Assembly: GCF_947387515.1 (NCBI RefSeq) | Contig: NZ_CANDOB010000002.1 | Coordinates: forward strand, 620,001 to 684,000 | DNA from: Alkalihalobacillus sp. CinArs1 | Lineage (GTDB): Bacteria; Bacillota; Bacilli; Bacillales; Guptibacillaceae | DNA length: 64,000 nt | Direction of reading: 5' to 3' | In this document: positions 33,569 through 42,108 of the stretch, one piece after another | Position numbering within the stretch: the stretch's first letter is position 1 | Layout: the number at the start of each line of letters is the position of its first letter | Program-made: the position numbers and the translations under genes | Notes under the pieces: model-generated | What the model was told of the DNA's origin: nothing | The model's input: the letters and a program-made list of their open reading frames with translations, nothing else | Database searches by the model: none

Positions 33569-33820
33569 ATGGATCAAGATAAGCTTCGAGCTGCCTTGAT
33601 TTTAGGTTCATTAGTAGGATTGATTGGCATCATCATGCTTTTCTTTAGTGTGGATTTCGGTACAGAGATAGCTGAGAACTGGTTAGCTGAAGAAGGAGGG
33701 GCAAATATGGAGTATTACCATATTGCTGTCCAGGGCTTTATCAACAACTTTATAGTCGCTGGAGGAATTATGTTTGCTTTTGGACTAATCGTGACATCGG
33801 TTGCTCTGTACTTCAGGTGA
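33569..33820 (+). CDS. Two-helix membrane protein ending in a family B repeat
   Basis: 83 residues with two membrane helices (ILGSLVGLIGIIMLFF and FIVAGGIMFAFGLIVTSVAL) separated by an acidic extracytoplasmic loop. TTAGGAGG lies before the ATG. The last codon AGG and the TGA belong to the family B repeat. Function unknown. Confidence 0.68.
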   Translation: MDQDKLRAALILGSLVGLIGIIMLFFSVDFGTEIAENWLAEEGGANMEYYHIAVQGFINNFIVAGGIMFAFGLIVTSVALYFR

Positions 33821-33857
33821 CAGGTACCACCCGTTTTAGCTCGATTGATGTCGAACC
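33815..33857 (+). repeat. Family B repeat, copy 3
   Basis: AGGTGACAGGTACCACCC then GTTTTAGCTCGATTGATGTCGA. The TGA in AGGTGA is the stop of the preceding membrane protein gene. It is nearly identical to copy 2. Confidence 0.85.
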
Positions 33858-33883
33858 CCGTCATGTAAGGGTTTAGCGTACGT

Positions 33884-33920
33884 ATGTAAAATGTCCTGTA
33901 TATCAATACAGGGCATTTTT
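33884..33920 (+). terminator. Terminator upstream of the MHYT-GGDEF-EAL gene
   Basis: ATGTCCTGTAT and ATACAGGGCAT form a stem, followed by TTTTTGT. The region from here to 34168 holds a possible extended -10 box (TATGGTAGAAT near 33931) and no other clear feature. Confidence 0.8.
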
Positions 33921-34168
33921 GTATGCTTTAGTATGGTAGAATATGGGTTGGTGAGTGTTTGTGTTAAGGACCGTTCCAATCGTCCTATTGGAAGATTCGT
34001 CAACGGATGAAAACACATTTGCTTCACCTACAAAATAGTCGTTATACAAAACTAATGATAAGATTAACTACTAGCAACCTACAAGGGGAGAACGTTCATC
34101 CATCTTATAAGGGAGTTAGGTTGGTTACAACATATCGAAAAACGTCGTTAGGGATTAGGGAGAGATGG

Positions 34169-36628
34169 ATGATGGGGGATCAGTTTAGTCAGTATAATGT
34201 TTGGTTGGTATCATTGTCTTTCGCAATTGCGGTCCTATCTGCTTTTACATCGTTACATATTGCGAGCCGCTTGCTAGGTTCGAAAGGGAACGATCGTATC
34301 GTTTGGGTATCGATAGGGAGTTTTACGCTGGGTGCTGGGATTTGGTCCATGCATTTTGTGGGAATGCTCGCTTATGACACCCACATGACGGTAACCTACG
34401 ACCCGTTATTGATGTCCATCAGTATTCTTTTCTCCATCGTCTCAAGTGCGATCGCGTTTTACGTGATCAGTATAGAGGTTAATAAAACGAGTACCTATTT
34501 ACTTGGTTCTGGTCTTATCGGAATGGGGATCATTTCGATGCACTATATTGGGATGGCTGCGATGCAGATGCCAGCAGCCATTACATACAATGGGAAGTTA
34601 GTAGCACTCTCTGTCTGTATTGCATTTATTGCTTCTTATACTGCGTTAAAACTTTTTCTTTCTTATGCTCAAGCAGCTAGTTGCAAGTGGAGGCTATGGA
34701 CGAGTGCGTGCGTCATGGGAGTCGCGATCACAGGGATGCATTATACAGGGATGGCAGCGGCTTCCTTCGACGGAATGAGCGTAGCTATTCTTCCTCAAAT
34801 GGATTCAAGCATCGATCAAGATACATTAGGCTATCTAGTCGTTGGTGGCGTTTTATTAATCATGGCGTTTACGGTCATCGTCATTAAATACCAGGCAAGG
34901 ATTGAAGATAGCAATCATCGTTTCGCGATTATTGACCGTATGCATCGTTCGATCATTGAATCCGCGAATGATGCCGTCATAACTGCTGACCATGATGGGA
35001 ACATCTTATCTTGGAATAAAGCTGCGGAGAGAATTTTTGGGTATCATTCGAAGGAAGTCATCGAGGCACCTCTTGAGAAAATCTTGCCAACTGGTTTTCA
35101 AAATGCGCACCAGGATCAGGGAGAGGGAAACGATGAACGAACAGGTCAAACCGTAGAACTAGAAGGTATACATAAATCAGGCCGCGCATTTCCGATCGAA
35201 CTTTCTTTATCAACGATCAAAGATGGAGCGAATGTTTACTTTACAGGAATCATTCGAAATATCACGGAACGAATCGAAAGCCAAAAGCGAATTGAAGAGC
35301 TCGTCTATCGTGACGACTTAACGCATTTGCCAAACAGAAGGATGCTGTATGATCACTTATCTTCATGTATTGAAGAAGCAGCTGATCGTGCTCAAACCAT
35401 CGCTGTTATGTTTTTAGATTTAGACCGTTTTAAGCAAATAAATGATGTTTATGGTCATCGCGTTGGAGATCATTTTTTAAAAAAGGTTGCGAGGCGAACG
35501 CAGTCTTGCCTCACTTCAAACGATTTATTAGCAAGACAAAGCGGAGATGAATTCGTGATCGTATTAACGGAAACGAGTGAGGATGAGGTTAGAAACGTTG
35601 CGAAGGAAATCATTCAAGCAATCGCTGAACCTTTCTTTATCGATAATTTAGAACTCTATACATCAACATCTGTTGGCATCAGCTTATATCCCAAGGACGG
35701 TACGGATGCGGACACGTTGTTAAAGCATGCGGATACCGCTATGTATGAAGCGAAGAAGGAAGGCGGGAATCAGTATTCCTTTTTTACGAACGAGCTCGAC
35801 CAAGTGATTTCAAGGAAAATGATGATTGAAACAGGCCTTCGTAAGGCGATCGAACGAGAAGAACTGGAAGTCTATTATCAACCGCAGGTCAATGTGGCCA
35901 CACAGAAGGTTATAGGATTTGAAGCACTCGTTCGCTGGAATCATCCTGTGCTCGGTCTCGTCTCACCAGGAGAATTTATTCCTCTCGCTGAAGAAGCAAA
36001 CTTAATCATTCCGATGGGAGAGTGGATCCTACGGGAAGCTTGCCTTAAATTTAAGGAATGGGTAGATGACGATCATACATTGACTCATATTTCAGTGAAC
36101 ATTTCTGCCATCCAGTTTAAACAACCAAACTTTCCTGACATCGTCAAGGCGACTTTGAAAGAAACCAATTTAGATCCATCTTATTTGGAGCTTGAACTAA
36201 CAGAAAGTAGTGTCCAAGAACCTGAACGCGCAATTCCTACCATGCATCGTTTGAAAATGATGGGCGTCAAGCTATCACTTGATGATTTTGGAACAGGTTA
36301 TTCTTCTCTTAGTTATTTAAAAGATTTCCCATTAGATACATTGAAAATCGATCGATCGTTCACGCAGGCCATTCATGAGAATCAAAGGGACAAGGCAGTT
36401 GTGGAGACAATCGTGCATATGGCTCTGAAGCTTGGTTTGAATGTGATCGCGGAAGGTATTGAAACGCCTGAGCAGTTGAATAAGATCATTGAAAGTAAAT
36501 GCCATGAGTATCAGGGGTATCTGTGTAGTCCGCCTTTGCCGCAGCATCAGATCGCAGCGAAGTTTATTAAAAAGGAATTGAGCTTAAACATACAAAAGGA
36601 GCCTCTCAATCAAGAGGCCTCCAGTTAA
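34169..36628 (+). CDS. dgcW: MHYT-PAS-GGDEF-EAL cyclic di-GMP protein (DgcW/YkoW-like)
   Basis: About 819 residues. Order: an MHYT sensor with six to eight helices (1-250) carrying MHFVGM, MHYIGM and MHYTGM; a PAS domain (about 275-390); a GGDEF domain (about 395-560), its A-site read as SGDEF; and an EAL domain (about 570-805) with FEALVRWNHP and DDFGTGYSSL. Both cyclase and phosphodiesterase motifs look intact, so it could make or break c-di-GMP. The same architecture occurs in B. subtilis YkoW (DgcW). MHYT is thought to sense gases or metals. The start at 34169 or 34172 has GGGAGAG upstream; the longer frame from 34007 is unlikely. Confidence 0.92.
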   Translation: MMGDQFSQYNVWLVSLSFAIAVLSAFTSLHIASRLLGSKGNDRIVWVSIGSFTLGAGIWSMHFVGMLAYDTHMTVTYDPLLMSISILFSIVSSAIAFYVISIEVNKTSTYLLGSGLIGMGIISMHYIGMAAMQMPAAITYNGKLVALSVCIAFIASYTALKLFLSYAQAASCKWRLWTSACVMGVAITGMHYTGMAAASFDGMSVAILPQMDSSIDQDTLGYLVVGGVLLIMAFTVIVIKYQARIEDSNHRFAIIDRMHRSIIESANDAVITADHDGNILSWNKAAERIFGYHSKEVIEAPLEKILPTGFQNAHQDQGEGNDERTGQTVELEGIHKSGRAFPIELSLSTIKDGANVYFTGIIRNITERIESQKRIEELVYRDDLTHLPNRRMLYDHLSSCIEEAADRAQTIAVMFLDLDRFKQINDVYGHRVGDHFLKKVARRTQSCLTSNDLLARQSGDEFVIVLTETSEDEVRNVAKEIIQAIAEPFFIDNLELYTSTSVGISLYPKDGTDADTLLKHADTAMYEAKKEGGNQYSFFTNELDQVISRKMMIETGLRKAIEREELEVYYQPQVNVATQKVIGFEALVRWNHPVLGLVSPGEFIPLAEEANLIIPMGEWILREACLKFKEWVDDDHTLTHISVNISAIQFKQPNFPDIVKATLKETNLDPSYLELELTESSVQEPERAIPTMHRLKMMGVKLSLDDFGTGYSSLSYLKDFPLDTLKIDRSFTQAIHENQRDKAVVETIVHMALKLGLNVIAEGIETPEQLNKIIESKCHEYQGYLCSPPLPQHQIAAKFIKKELSLNIQKEPLNQEASS

Positions 36629-36849
36629 TATAACGGCTGTTGGTTCTGACAAGGTGGAAAACCATTGATATCCTGAATCATCGAAAAATCGTATTGTTTC
36701 AGGGCGAATTGGGCTTGATACAAATATTCCATCACTAACACTTTACCTTGTGACGTACCGCATAACACGCCAGACGTCCCTTGGCCATTCGTTAATGAGA
36801 TACCAACAGGGTGACCGATTAAATATTGAATCTTCTGATGCCAAGGCAT
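36625..36849 (-). CDS. Small protein, YuzF-like
   Basis: About 74 residues: WHQKIQYLIGHPVGISLTNG, a strand-rich middle, a hydrophobic-aromatic segment and a Pro-Pro-Cys end. This resembles YuzF/DUF2642-like Bacillus proteins, which are small beta-barrel-like. AAGGAG lies seven bases before ATG 36849. It overlaps the end of the MHYT-GGDEF-EAL gene by four bases in convergent orientation. Function unknown. Confidence 0.7.
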   Translation of the reverse strand: MPWHQKIQYLIGHPVGISLTNGQGTSGVLCGTSQGKVLVMEYLYQAQFALKQYDFSMIQDINGFPPCQNQQPLY

Positions 36850-36986
36850 AGGCAACACTCCTTCACATCATCTTATTGAAAGTGGAAGAATAGGTGCATG
36901 TCTAAATACAAGAAGGAGTAGCGGTCTTTTTATTGAATAAGTGGAAGTGAACCATCGTTAAAATACGTATTACATAAGGAGGAACT

Positions 36987-37358
36987 ATGAATTTAGGAGC
37001 ATTCTCGATCAGTTTAACGGTAAAAGACCTTGAGAAGTCAAAGGCATTTTATGAGAAACTTGGCTTTAGTGACATGGGCGGAGATATGTCTCATAATTAC
37101 CTCATCATGAAGAATGGAAATTGCATCATCGGCTTATTTCAGGGCATGTTCGATAAGAATATCCTCACGTTCAATCCAGGATGGGATGAAAATGCGGAGA
37201 ACTTGGATTCCTTCACGGATATCCGCGAGTTGCAGAAGCATCTGAAAGAAAGCGGCATCGAATTGATTTCTGAAGCGGATGAATCTGGTGAAGGTCCTGC
37301 AAGCATCACCCTCGAAGATCCTGATGGAAATCCAATTCTTCTCGATCAGCATCGATAA
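36987..37358 (+). CDS. VOC-family (glyoxalase-like) protein
   Basis: 123 residues forming one vicinal-oxygen-chelate domain: [23 protein letters not shown] at the start, a middle strand region, and [16 protein letters not shown] at the end. It may be a glyoxalase, a dioxygenase or a resistance protein. AAGGAGGAACT precedes ATG. It stands alone. Confidence 0.85.
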   Translation: MNLGAFSISLTVKDLEKSKAFYEKLGFSDMGGDMSHNYLIMKNGNCIIGLFQGMFDKNILTFNPGWDENAENLDSFTDIRELQKHLKESGIELISEADESGEGPASITLEDPDGNPILLDQHR

Positions 37359-37364
37359 ATTCTA

Positions 37365-37418
37365 AGCAGTTCAGAAAAGGTATATCGTACGCGGTATCCT
37401 TTGCGAACTGCTTTTCAT
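37365..37418 (+). terminator. Terminator after the VOC gene
   Basis: GCAGTTC and GAACTGC form the base of a long hairpin that also pairs an inner AAAGGTAT-type arm; a TTTTC run follows. Confidence 0.7.
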
Positions 37419-37462
37419 TTGCACGTTTATTAAAAAAGCTACTCCAATAGGAGGTTGAGTAG

Positions 37463-37573
37463 ATGGGCTTGTTATACATCGGTGCATTTTTTGCAGGGTT
37501 AGGTATTTTTTTCATTGGGATTGCCTCTCTATGGGGGGTATCGCTTTATGATAAGAATGTGCGTCGTAACTAG
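37463..37573 (+). CDS. Small single-helix membrane protein, 36 residues
   Basis: A short gene whose product starts MGLLYIGAFFAGLGIFFIG, continues as one membrane helix, and ends in a basic tail (DKNVRRN). AGGAGG lies about seven bases before the ATG. A terminator follows directly, which supports it as a separate transcript. Family unknown. Confidence 0.65.
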   Translation: MGLLYIGAFFAGLGIFFIGIASLWGVSLYDKNVRRN

Positions 37574-37577
37574 AATG

Positions 37578-37612
37578 AAAGAAGCCCCTCGCATAGGGGC
37601 TTCTTTTGCCGG
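37578..37612. terminator. Terminator between the 36-residue gene and pepF
   Basis: AGAAGCCCCT and AGGGGCTTCT form a strong stem with T-run on the plus strand; an A-rich start gives some use on the minus strand as well. Confidence 0.82.
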
Positions 37613-37614
37613 AG

Positions 37615-39399
37615 TTACTCCTTTACATACTTATCTGTTAGTTCGATAAACTGATCGATTGCGTCGTTGATCGGTTGAAGAGACTGTTTCCAGAATTCAC
37701 TTTTAGTAAGATCCTCGTTAAGAAACGTTGCGCCTAGCTCTTCGATCGACATTTTACCTGTGTGTCGAAGAAGCTCTACATACTCGTCGGAAAAACCTTC
37801 GCTCTCTTGCTTCGATTGTACGTAGATTCCGTTGCTGAAAAGGTATCCTACCGTATACGAAAGGGTGTAGAACGGCTTTTCAGGAGAGTAGTAATGTGAA
37901 ATCGTCATCCAATTGTATGGATTGTATTCCGCTAACGCATGATTTGTCCAGCGCTTTTCCGTTTCAACCATAAGGTCTGAAAGCTCGTCAGCACTGAGCT
38001 TGTTTAATTTGCGCTTTTCATAAAACTGCTTTTCAAAGTCGAATGTGTAAGGGATGTTAGAGATGTATTTATTTCCATTCGTAATCTTCATTTCGAGAAG
38101 TGACAGTTGATCTTTGACTTTCTCGGCATGTTGGATGGCAGCGTCTAGAACAAGGTTTTCAGCGAACGTTGACGCGCTCTCGGCAAGGGCAGAACCGGTT
38201 TCTTGTGAAAATGCCTCTTCCTTTTGTAGGATCGAGTTGTGATAAGCATGCCCGAGTTCGTGTGCTAGCGTTACGACATCTTGATAATCACCGTTAAAAG
38301 AAAGCAGGATACGACTTTGATCCTCTAGCGGCATTGTGGCACAGAATGCACCAAAATTCTTTGTCTTCCTCTTCTCGGAATCGATCCACTGTTCATCAAA
38401 CGCACGCTCTGCGAACCTCCCCATATCCTCACTAAACAGATGAAACTGCTTTTTCACGATTTCTGCCGCTTGTTCATAGTCGATGCTTGCTTTCGAAGAA
38501 AAGTACGGGACGTCTATATCGTAGTAACTGAGTTTCTCAAGGCCCATAAGCTCCGCTTTTCTTTGTAAAAAACGCTGTTCCTTCTCATTGTGTTCTCGAA
38601 GAGCATTCATCATGCTTGTGATCGCTTCTTCGCCGATCCGATTCTTTTCATAGAATTCAGCTTGCGTCTTTTCGTAGCCTTTTAAAGCGTATGTATCGAG
38701 GCGAAACCCAGCAAAGTGATTGAAGATCGACGCAAAGGTATCTTTTTGTTGCTCGAACACCTCACGGATCGCTTTACTAGCAGATTCCCTTTTGTCCCGG
38801 TTTTGATCAAAATGAGATTGGATGAATGCTTCGTATAGTGATAGATTCTTCGTTTCATCTCCTTCAGAAAGAGGCACTTCTAGCTTGTATAAAAGCTGTT
38901 CGAAATGATCTTCCCAACCATGAATGCCGTTAATCGAGAGCGTGTTGATCGCATTTTCAATTGACTGTGGCAGCTTCTTGCTTTGTTTTTTCTGTAAAAG
39001 GTAAGGCTTAACGGATTGAAGCGAATCACATTCCAATAACTGATGCCATTCTTCTTTGTTTAGTTTCGAGAACAAGCCATCAAGCTCCGCTTTTAACTTT
39101 TTCACTTTCGTTTGAAGCTTCGTGCTTCGCTCCGTTAATTTCATTGATTCTTGATCATGTGTATCTTGTGAAGAAAGGCAAATGCAATACTCATCGATTT
39201 GAAAAGCCTTCAAGATGATGTGTTGAACCTTTTGTAAAAGCTGCTCAATCTCTTTCGTAGGGAGAGGCCAATGCATCTGATCGATTAAAACTGGTATCTC
39301 GCTCTCTAGTTCATTGAAGTGCTGGTGTAGTTTGTCTGAGTGTTTTCCACCTGGATAAATACTGTCTAAATCCCATCGTTTTGTTAATGTATGTTCCAA
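37615..39399 (-). CDS. pepF: Oligoendopeptidase F-family M3 metallopeptidase
   Basis: About 594 residues of peptidase family M3. The zinc motif HEXXH is in TLAHELGHAYHN, and a downstream GSALAESASTFAE segment supplies the third ligand Glu. Other family features include YDIDVPY and the C-terminal GYLFSNGIY. TTG 39399 is preferred because AAAGGGGGA lies about seven bases upstream; the longer frame from 39459 has a hydrophobic, basic lead unlike the family. It is a cytoplasmic enzyme that cleaves short peptides. Confidence 0.93.
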   Translation of the reverse strand: MEHTLTKRWDLDSIYPGGKHSDKLHQHFNELESEIPVLIDQMHWPLPTKEIEQLLQKVQHIILKAFQIDEYCICLSSQDTHDQESMKLTERSTKLQTKVKKLKAELDGLFSKLNKEEWHQLLECDSLQSVKPYLLQKKQSKKLPQSIENAINTLSINGIHGWEDHFEQLLYKLEVPLSEGDETKNLSLYEAFIQSHFDQNRDKRESASKAIREVFEQQKDTFASIFNHFAGFRLDTYALKGYEKTQAEFYEKNRIGEEAITSMMNALREHNEKEQRFLQRKAELMGLEKLSYYDIDVPYFSSKASIDYEQAAEIVKKQFHLFSEDMGRFAERAFDEQWIDSEKRKTKNFGAFCATMPLEDQSRILLSFNGDYQDVVTLAHELGHAYHNSILQKEEAFSQETGSALAESASTFAENLVLDAAIQHAEKVKDQLSLLEMKITNGNKYISNIPYTFDFEKQFYEKRKLNKLSADELSDLMVETEKRWTNHALAEYNPYNWMTISHYYSPEKPFYTLSYTVGYLFSNGIYVQSKQESEGFSDEYVELLRHTGKMSIEELGATFLNEDLTKSEFWKQSLQPINDAIDQFIELTDKYVKE

Positions 39400-39522
39400 C
39401 GATAATCCCCCTTTTTTCACTCTACGTACTAGGTTACTAGAAAAAGGAAAAAAATTCATGTATTTGAGAGAAAATTATGATAGTTTTGTATGTAGTGTAA
39501 AATGAAGGTGTGAGGTGAGAGT

Positions 39523-40080
39523 ATGAAAGAATTTAGTCCGATTCAAAGTGCAAGATTAGCATTAAGACCATTCAAAGAGTCCGATCTCGATGAGTTCGTC
39601 GCGTACCGCGCTGATCCTGACGTCGCGCGATATCAATCGTGGGACGATTATACGAAAGAAGATGGCATCGCGTTCTTTGAAGAGATGGCGAATGCTCGTT
39701 TCGATGCACCCGGTGAGTATTATCAAATTGCATTCGAGCTCATGGAAACGAATGATTTGATCGGAGATTGCGTTGTGCATCCTTTAGCAGAAGATCCACG
39801 TCAGGTTGAGATCGGATTTACACTAGCACGCAAGTTTCAAGGAAAAGGGTATGCTTACGAAGCGTTAACAACGCTTTTAGACTATTTATTTGTAGACCTT
39901 AAGAAGCACCGCGCATTCGCTGTTTCGGATGTGAAAAATGAAGGGTCGGTAAGGTTATTAGAAAACCTCGGAATGAGAAGAGAAGGTCATTTTGTTCAAA
40001 ACATCTGGTTTAAAGGTGAGTGGGGAAGCGAATATTTGTATGCGATCTTGAATAAGGAATGGAGTCGCGGAAGGAGGTAA
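39523..40080 (+). CDS. GNAT N-acetyltransferase, RimJ/RimL type
   Basis: 185 residues: ARLALRPFKESDLDEFVAYR at the start, acetyl-CoA loop GFTLARKFQGKGYAYEAL, and VKNEGSVRLLENLGMRREGH at the end. This is typical of RimJ/L-like enzymes that acetylate proteins or small amines. GAGGTGAGAG precedes ATG. It is followed by NUDIX and P-loop genes at close spacing, so they may be one operon. Confidence 0.9.
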   Translation: MKEFSPIQSARLALRPFKESDLDEFVAYRADPDVARYQSWDDYTKEDGIAFFEEMANARFDAPGEYYQIAFELMETNDLIGDCVVHPLAEDPRQVEIGFTLARKFQGKGYAYEALTTLLDYLFVDLKKHRAFAVSDVKNEGSVRLLENLGMRREGHFVQNIWFKGEWGSEYLYAILNKEWSRGRR

Positions 40081-40084
40081 ATCA

Positions 40085-40537
40085 TTGGATTATGTAAAAG
40101 AATTAAGAGAGCTCGTAGGTCATAGACCGCTCATCTTACCTGGGTCTGTTGTGATTATCCTTAATGATAAGGATGAACTGCTGCTTCAGCATCGAACAGA
40201 TGGAGGATGGGGACTGCCTGGTGGCATTATGGAACTCGGTGAGAGTCTTGAAGAAACTGCAAGAAGAGAAGTGAAAGAAGAGACCGGATTAACGGTAGGG
40301 AGCCTGCAGCTCGTGGATGTCTTTTCGGGATCGGATTATTACCTCAAGGTTTCAAACGGTGATGAACTGTATTCGGTCACAGCGGTTTATGTAACGAGGG
40401 ATGTTAAGGGTACGATTACGATGGATGAGTCGGAGTCCTTAGACATGCGCTACTTTTCCGTAGAGAATCTCCCAGATGGTTTAACGAATGAGTACCGTCA
40501 TTACATCGAAACGTATGTACGGAAGAGCGGCGTATGA
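40085..40537 (+). CDS. NUDIX hydrolase
   Basis: 150 residues. The NUDIX box is complete: GGIMELGESLEETARREV followed by KEETGL. A WGLPGG lead precedes it. The substrate is unknown; nucleoside diphosphate derivatives are typical. TTG 40085 is used, with GGAAGGAGG upstream. It overlaps the following P-loop gene by four bases. Confidence 0.9.
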   Translation: MDYVKELRELVGHRPLILPGSVVIILNDKDELLLQHRTDGGWGLPGGIMELGESLEETARREVKEETGLTVGSLQLVDVFSGSDYYLKVSNGDELYSVTAVYVTRDVKGTITMDESESLDMRYFSVENLPDGLTNEYRHYIETYVRKSGV

Positions 40538-41091
40538 AGTTTGTCTTGATATTCGGACCGCAGGCCGTTGGGAAAATGACGGTCGGAGCTGAGTTAGCGA
40601 AGCTAACGGGACTGAAACTTTTTCATAACCATATGACCATCGATCCACTCGCGCCGCTATTTGGGTTCAGTTCAGAAATGTGGCGACTCTCATCATTGTT
40701 TCGCGAGGAGATATTTAAAACGTTCGCGCGCAGCGAGCAATATGGCATGATTTTTACATACGTATGGGCGTTTGATGAGAAGAAGGATTGGGATAGTGTG
40801 GAGAAGATGTGTACTATTTTTACCTCAGAAGGCGCAGAGCTATACTTCGTAGAATTAGAAGCGAATGTTGAAGAACGGTTAAAACGTAACCGTACTCCAT
40901 ATCGTCTTGAACAAAAGCCTACGAAAAGAAACATCGAACAATCTGAACACAACCTGCTTGAAACGTTGAAGACAAACAGGTTAAATTCGTATGAAGGTGA
41001 GATCGATCAACAGCATTATCTTCGGATCAATAATGAAAACCTGAAACCAGAAGAAGTGGCACGTATGATAAAGGAACGGTTCATGTTATAG
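40534..41091 (+). CDS. P-loop kinase-like ATPase
   Basis: 185 residues. The Walker A motif is FGPQAVGKMTVGAEL at residues 7-21. Then come a short lid region and an Arg-rich KRNRTPYRLEQKPTKR loop. It looks like shikimate-kinase or adenylylsulfate-kinase-like AAA proteins of bacilli with unknown substrate. It is translationally coupled to the NUDIX gene. The terminator follows directly. Confidence 0.83.
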   Translation: MKFVLIFGPQAVGKMTVGAELAKLTGLKLFHNHMTIDPLAPLFGFSSEMWRLSSLFREEIFKTFARSEQYGMIFTYVWAFDEKKDWDSVEKMCTIFTSEGAELYFVELEANVEERLKRNRTPYRLEQKPTKRNIEQSEHNLLETLKTNRLNSYEGEIDQQHYLRINNENLKPEEVARMIKERFML

Positions 41092-41094
41092 AGA

Positions 41095-41130
41095 AAAGAG
41101 AGCGAATCGATGTGATTCGCTCTCTTTTAC
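41095..41130. terminator. Bidirectional terminator between the P-loop gene and egtD
   Basis: GAGAGCGAATC and GATTCGCTCTC form an 11-base-pair stem, with flanking A and T runs. Confidence 0.85.
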
Positions 41131-41142
41131 TAGATTGAGAAG

Positions 41143-42108
41143 TTATTCAACCTTAAGATAGTGGATGCTGAACAATTGATCGTCATCTGTCCAGATCGCT
41201 TCAGACAGAAACCCTGAACGCAATGCGAGGTTCTTAAACTCATCGATACTATATTTATAGGAGTTCTCGGTATGAATCGTCTCATGCTCTCTGAAAGGAA
41301 TCGTTTCGTCTCCAATCGTAACGGTCTGCTCGATCATGCTGACGAGATGCATCTCGACCCGTCCCATCGGCGCGTTGTAATACGCATAGTGTTTAAACGT
41401 ATCGAGGTTAAAATCGGCGTCGAGCTCACGGTTTAAGTGTTCAAGCATATTGAGGTTAAAACGTGATGTCACACCTTTTCTATCATTATAAGCATCATGG
41501 AGAACGGAAGGATCTTTCTTTGTATCGACTCCGATCAGTAACCCATCTCCTGGCAATAGTAGATTCGCGATAGTTGATAGAAAGCTTTCCGCTTCTTTTT
41601 TCTCAAAATTTCCGATCGTCGAGCCTGGAAAGAAGACGGTTTTTTTCTTTGAAGGATCAAGGATTTCTTGAGGGAGCTTCAGCTCTCCGGTATAGTCGGC
41701 CACGATTCCGGTAATATCGACGTTAGGATAATCAGAAGCAAGCTGCTCTGAAGATTCCTTAAGGAACGATTTTGCGATGTCGATCGGTACGTATTCAGAA
41801 ATCAAACCTGACTCGAGCAACAGACGGATCTTTCGACTCGCGCCGCTACCAAACTCGATGATTGTGGAACCCGTTCCGATGAGACGCATCATCTCATCGA
41901 GCGATTCTTCCATAATCGAGAGTTCTGTTCGAGTAGGATAATATTCTTCAAGCTTCGTGATCTGTTCGAACAACTCTGATCCCGTCTGGTCATAGAGAAA
42001 CTTAGGATGCAGGGTTTTCTTTTGTGCTGTTAAGCCTTCGAGAGCTTCATGAAAACGATCGGGCTGTGTAGTGAGCTGGTCGATGATTCGGAGGCTCGCG
42101 TTGATCAT
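41143..42108 (-). CDS. egtD: L-histidine N-alpha-methyltransferase EgtD
   Basis: 321 residues. Family marks are FLYDQTGSELFEQITKLEEY near residue 38, EFGSGASRKIRLLL as the SAM loop, FFPGSTIGNF and a NAPMGRVEMHLVS segment. EgtD trimethylates histidine to hercynine, the first step of ergothioneine synthesis. The start overlaps the end of egtB by four bases, so the pair is co-translated on the minus strand. No egtA, egtC or egtE is adjacent, which would fit the short cysteine route found in some bacteria, but that is not proven here. Confidence 0.94.
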   Translation of the reverse strand: MINASLRIIDQLTTQPDRFHEALEGLTAQKKTLHPKFLYDQTGSELFEQITKLEEYYPTRTELSIMEESLDEMMRLIGTGSTIIEFGSGASRKIRLLLESGLISEYVPIDIAKSFLKESSEQLASDYPNVDITGIVADYTGELKLPQEILDPSKKKTVFFPGSTIGNFEKKEAESFLSTIANLLLPGDGLLIGVDTKKDPSVLHDAYNDRKGVTSRFNLNMLEHLNRELDADFNLDTFKHYAYYNAPMGRVEMHLVSMIEQTVTIGDETIPFREHETIHTENSYKYSIDEFKNLALRSGFLSEAIWTDDDQLFSIHYLKVE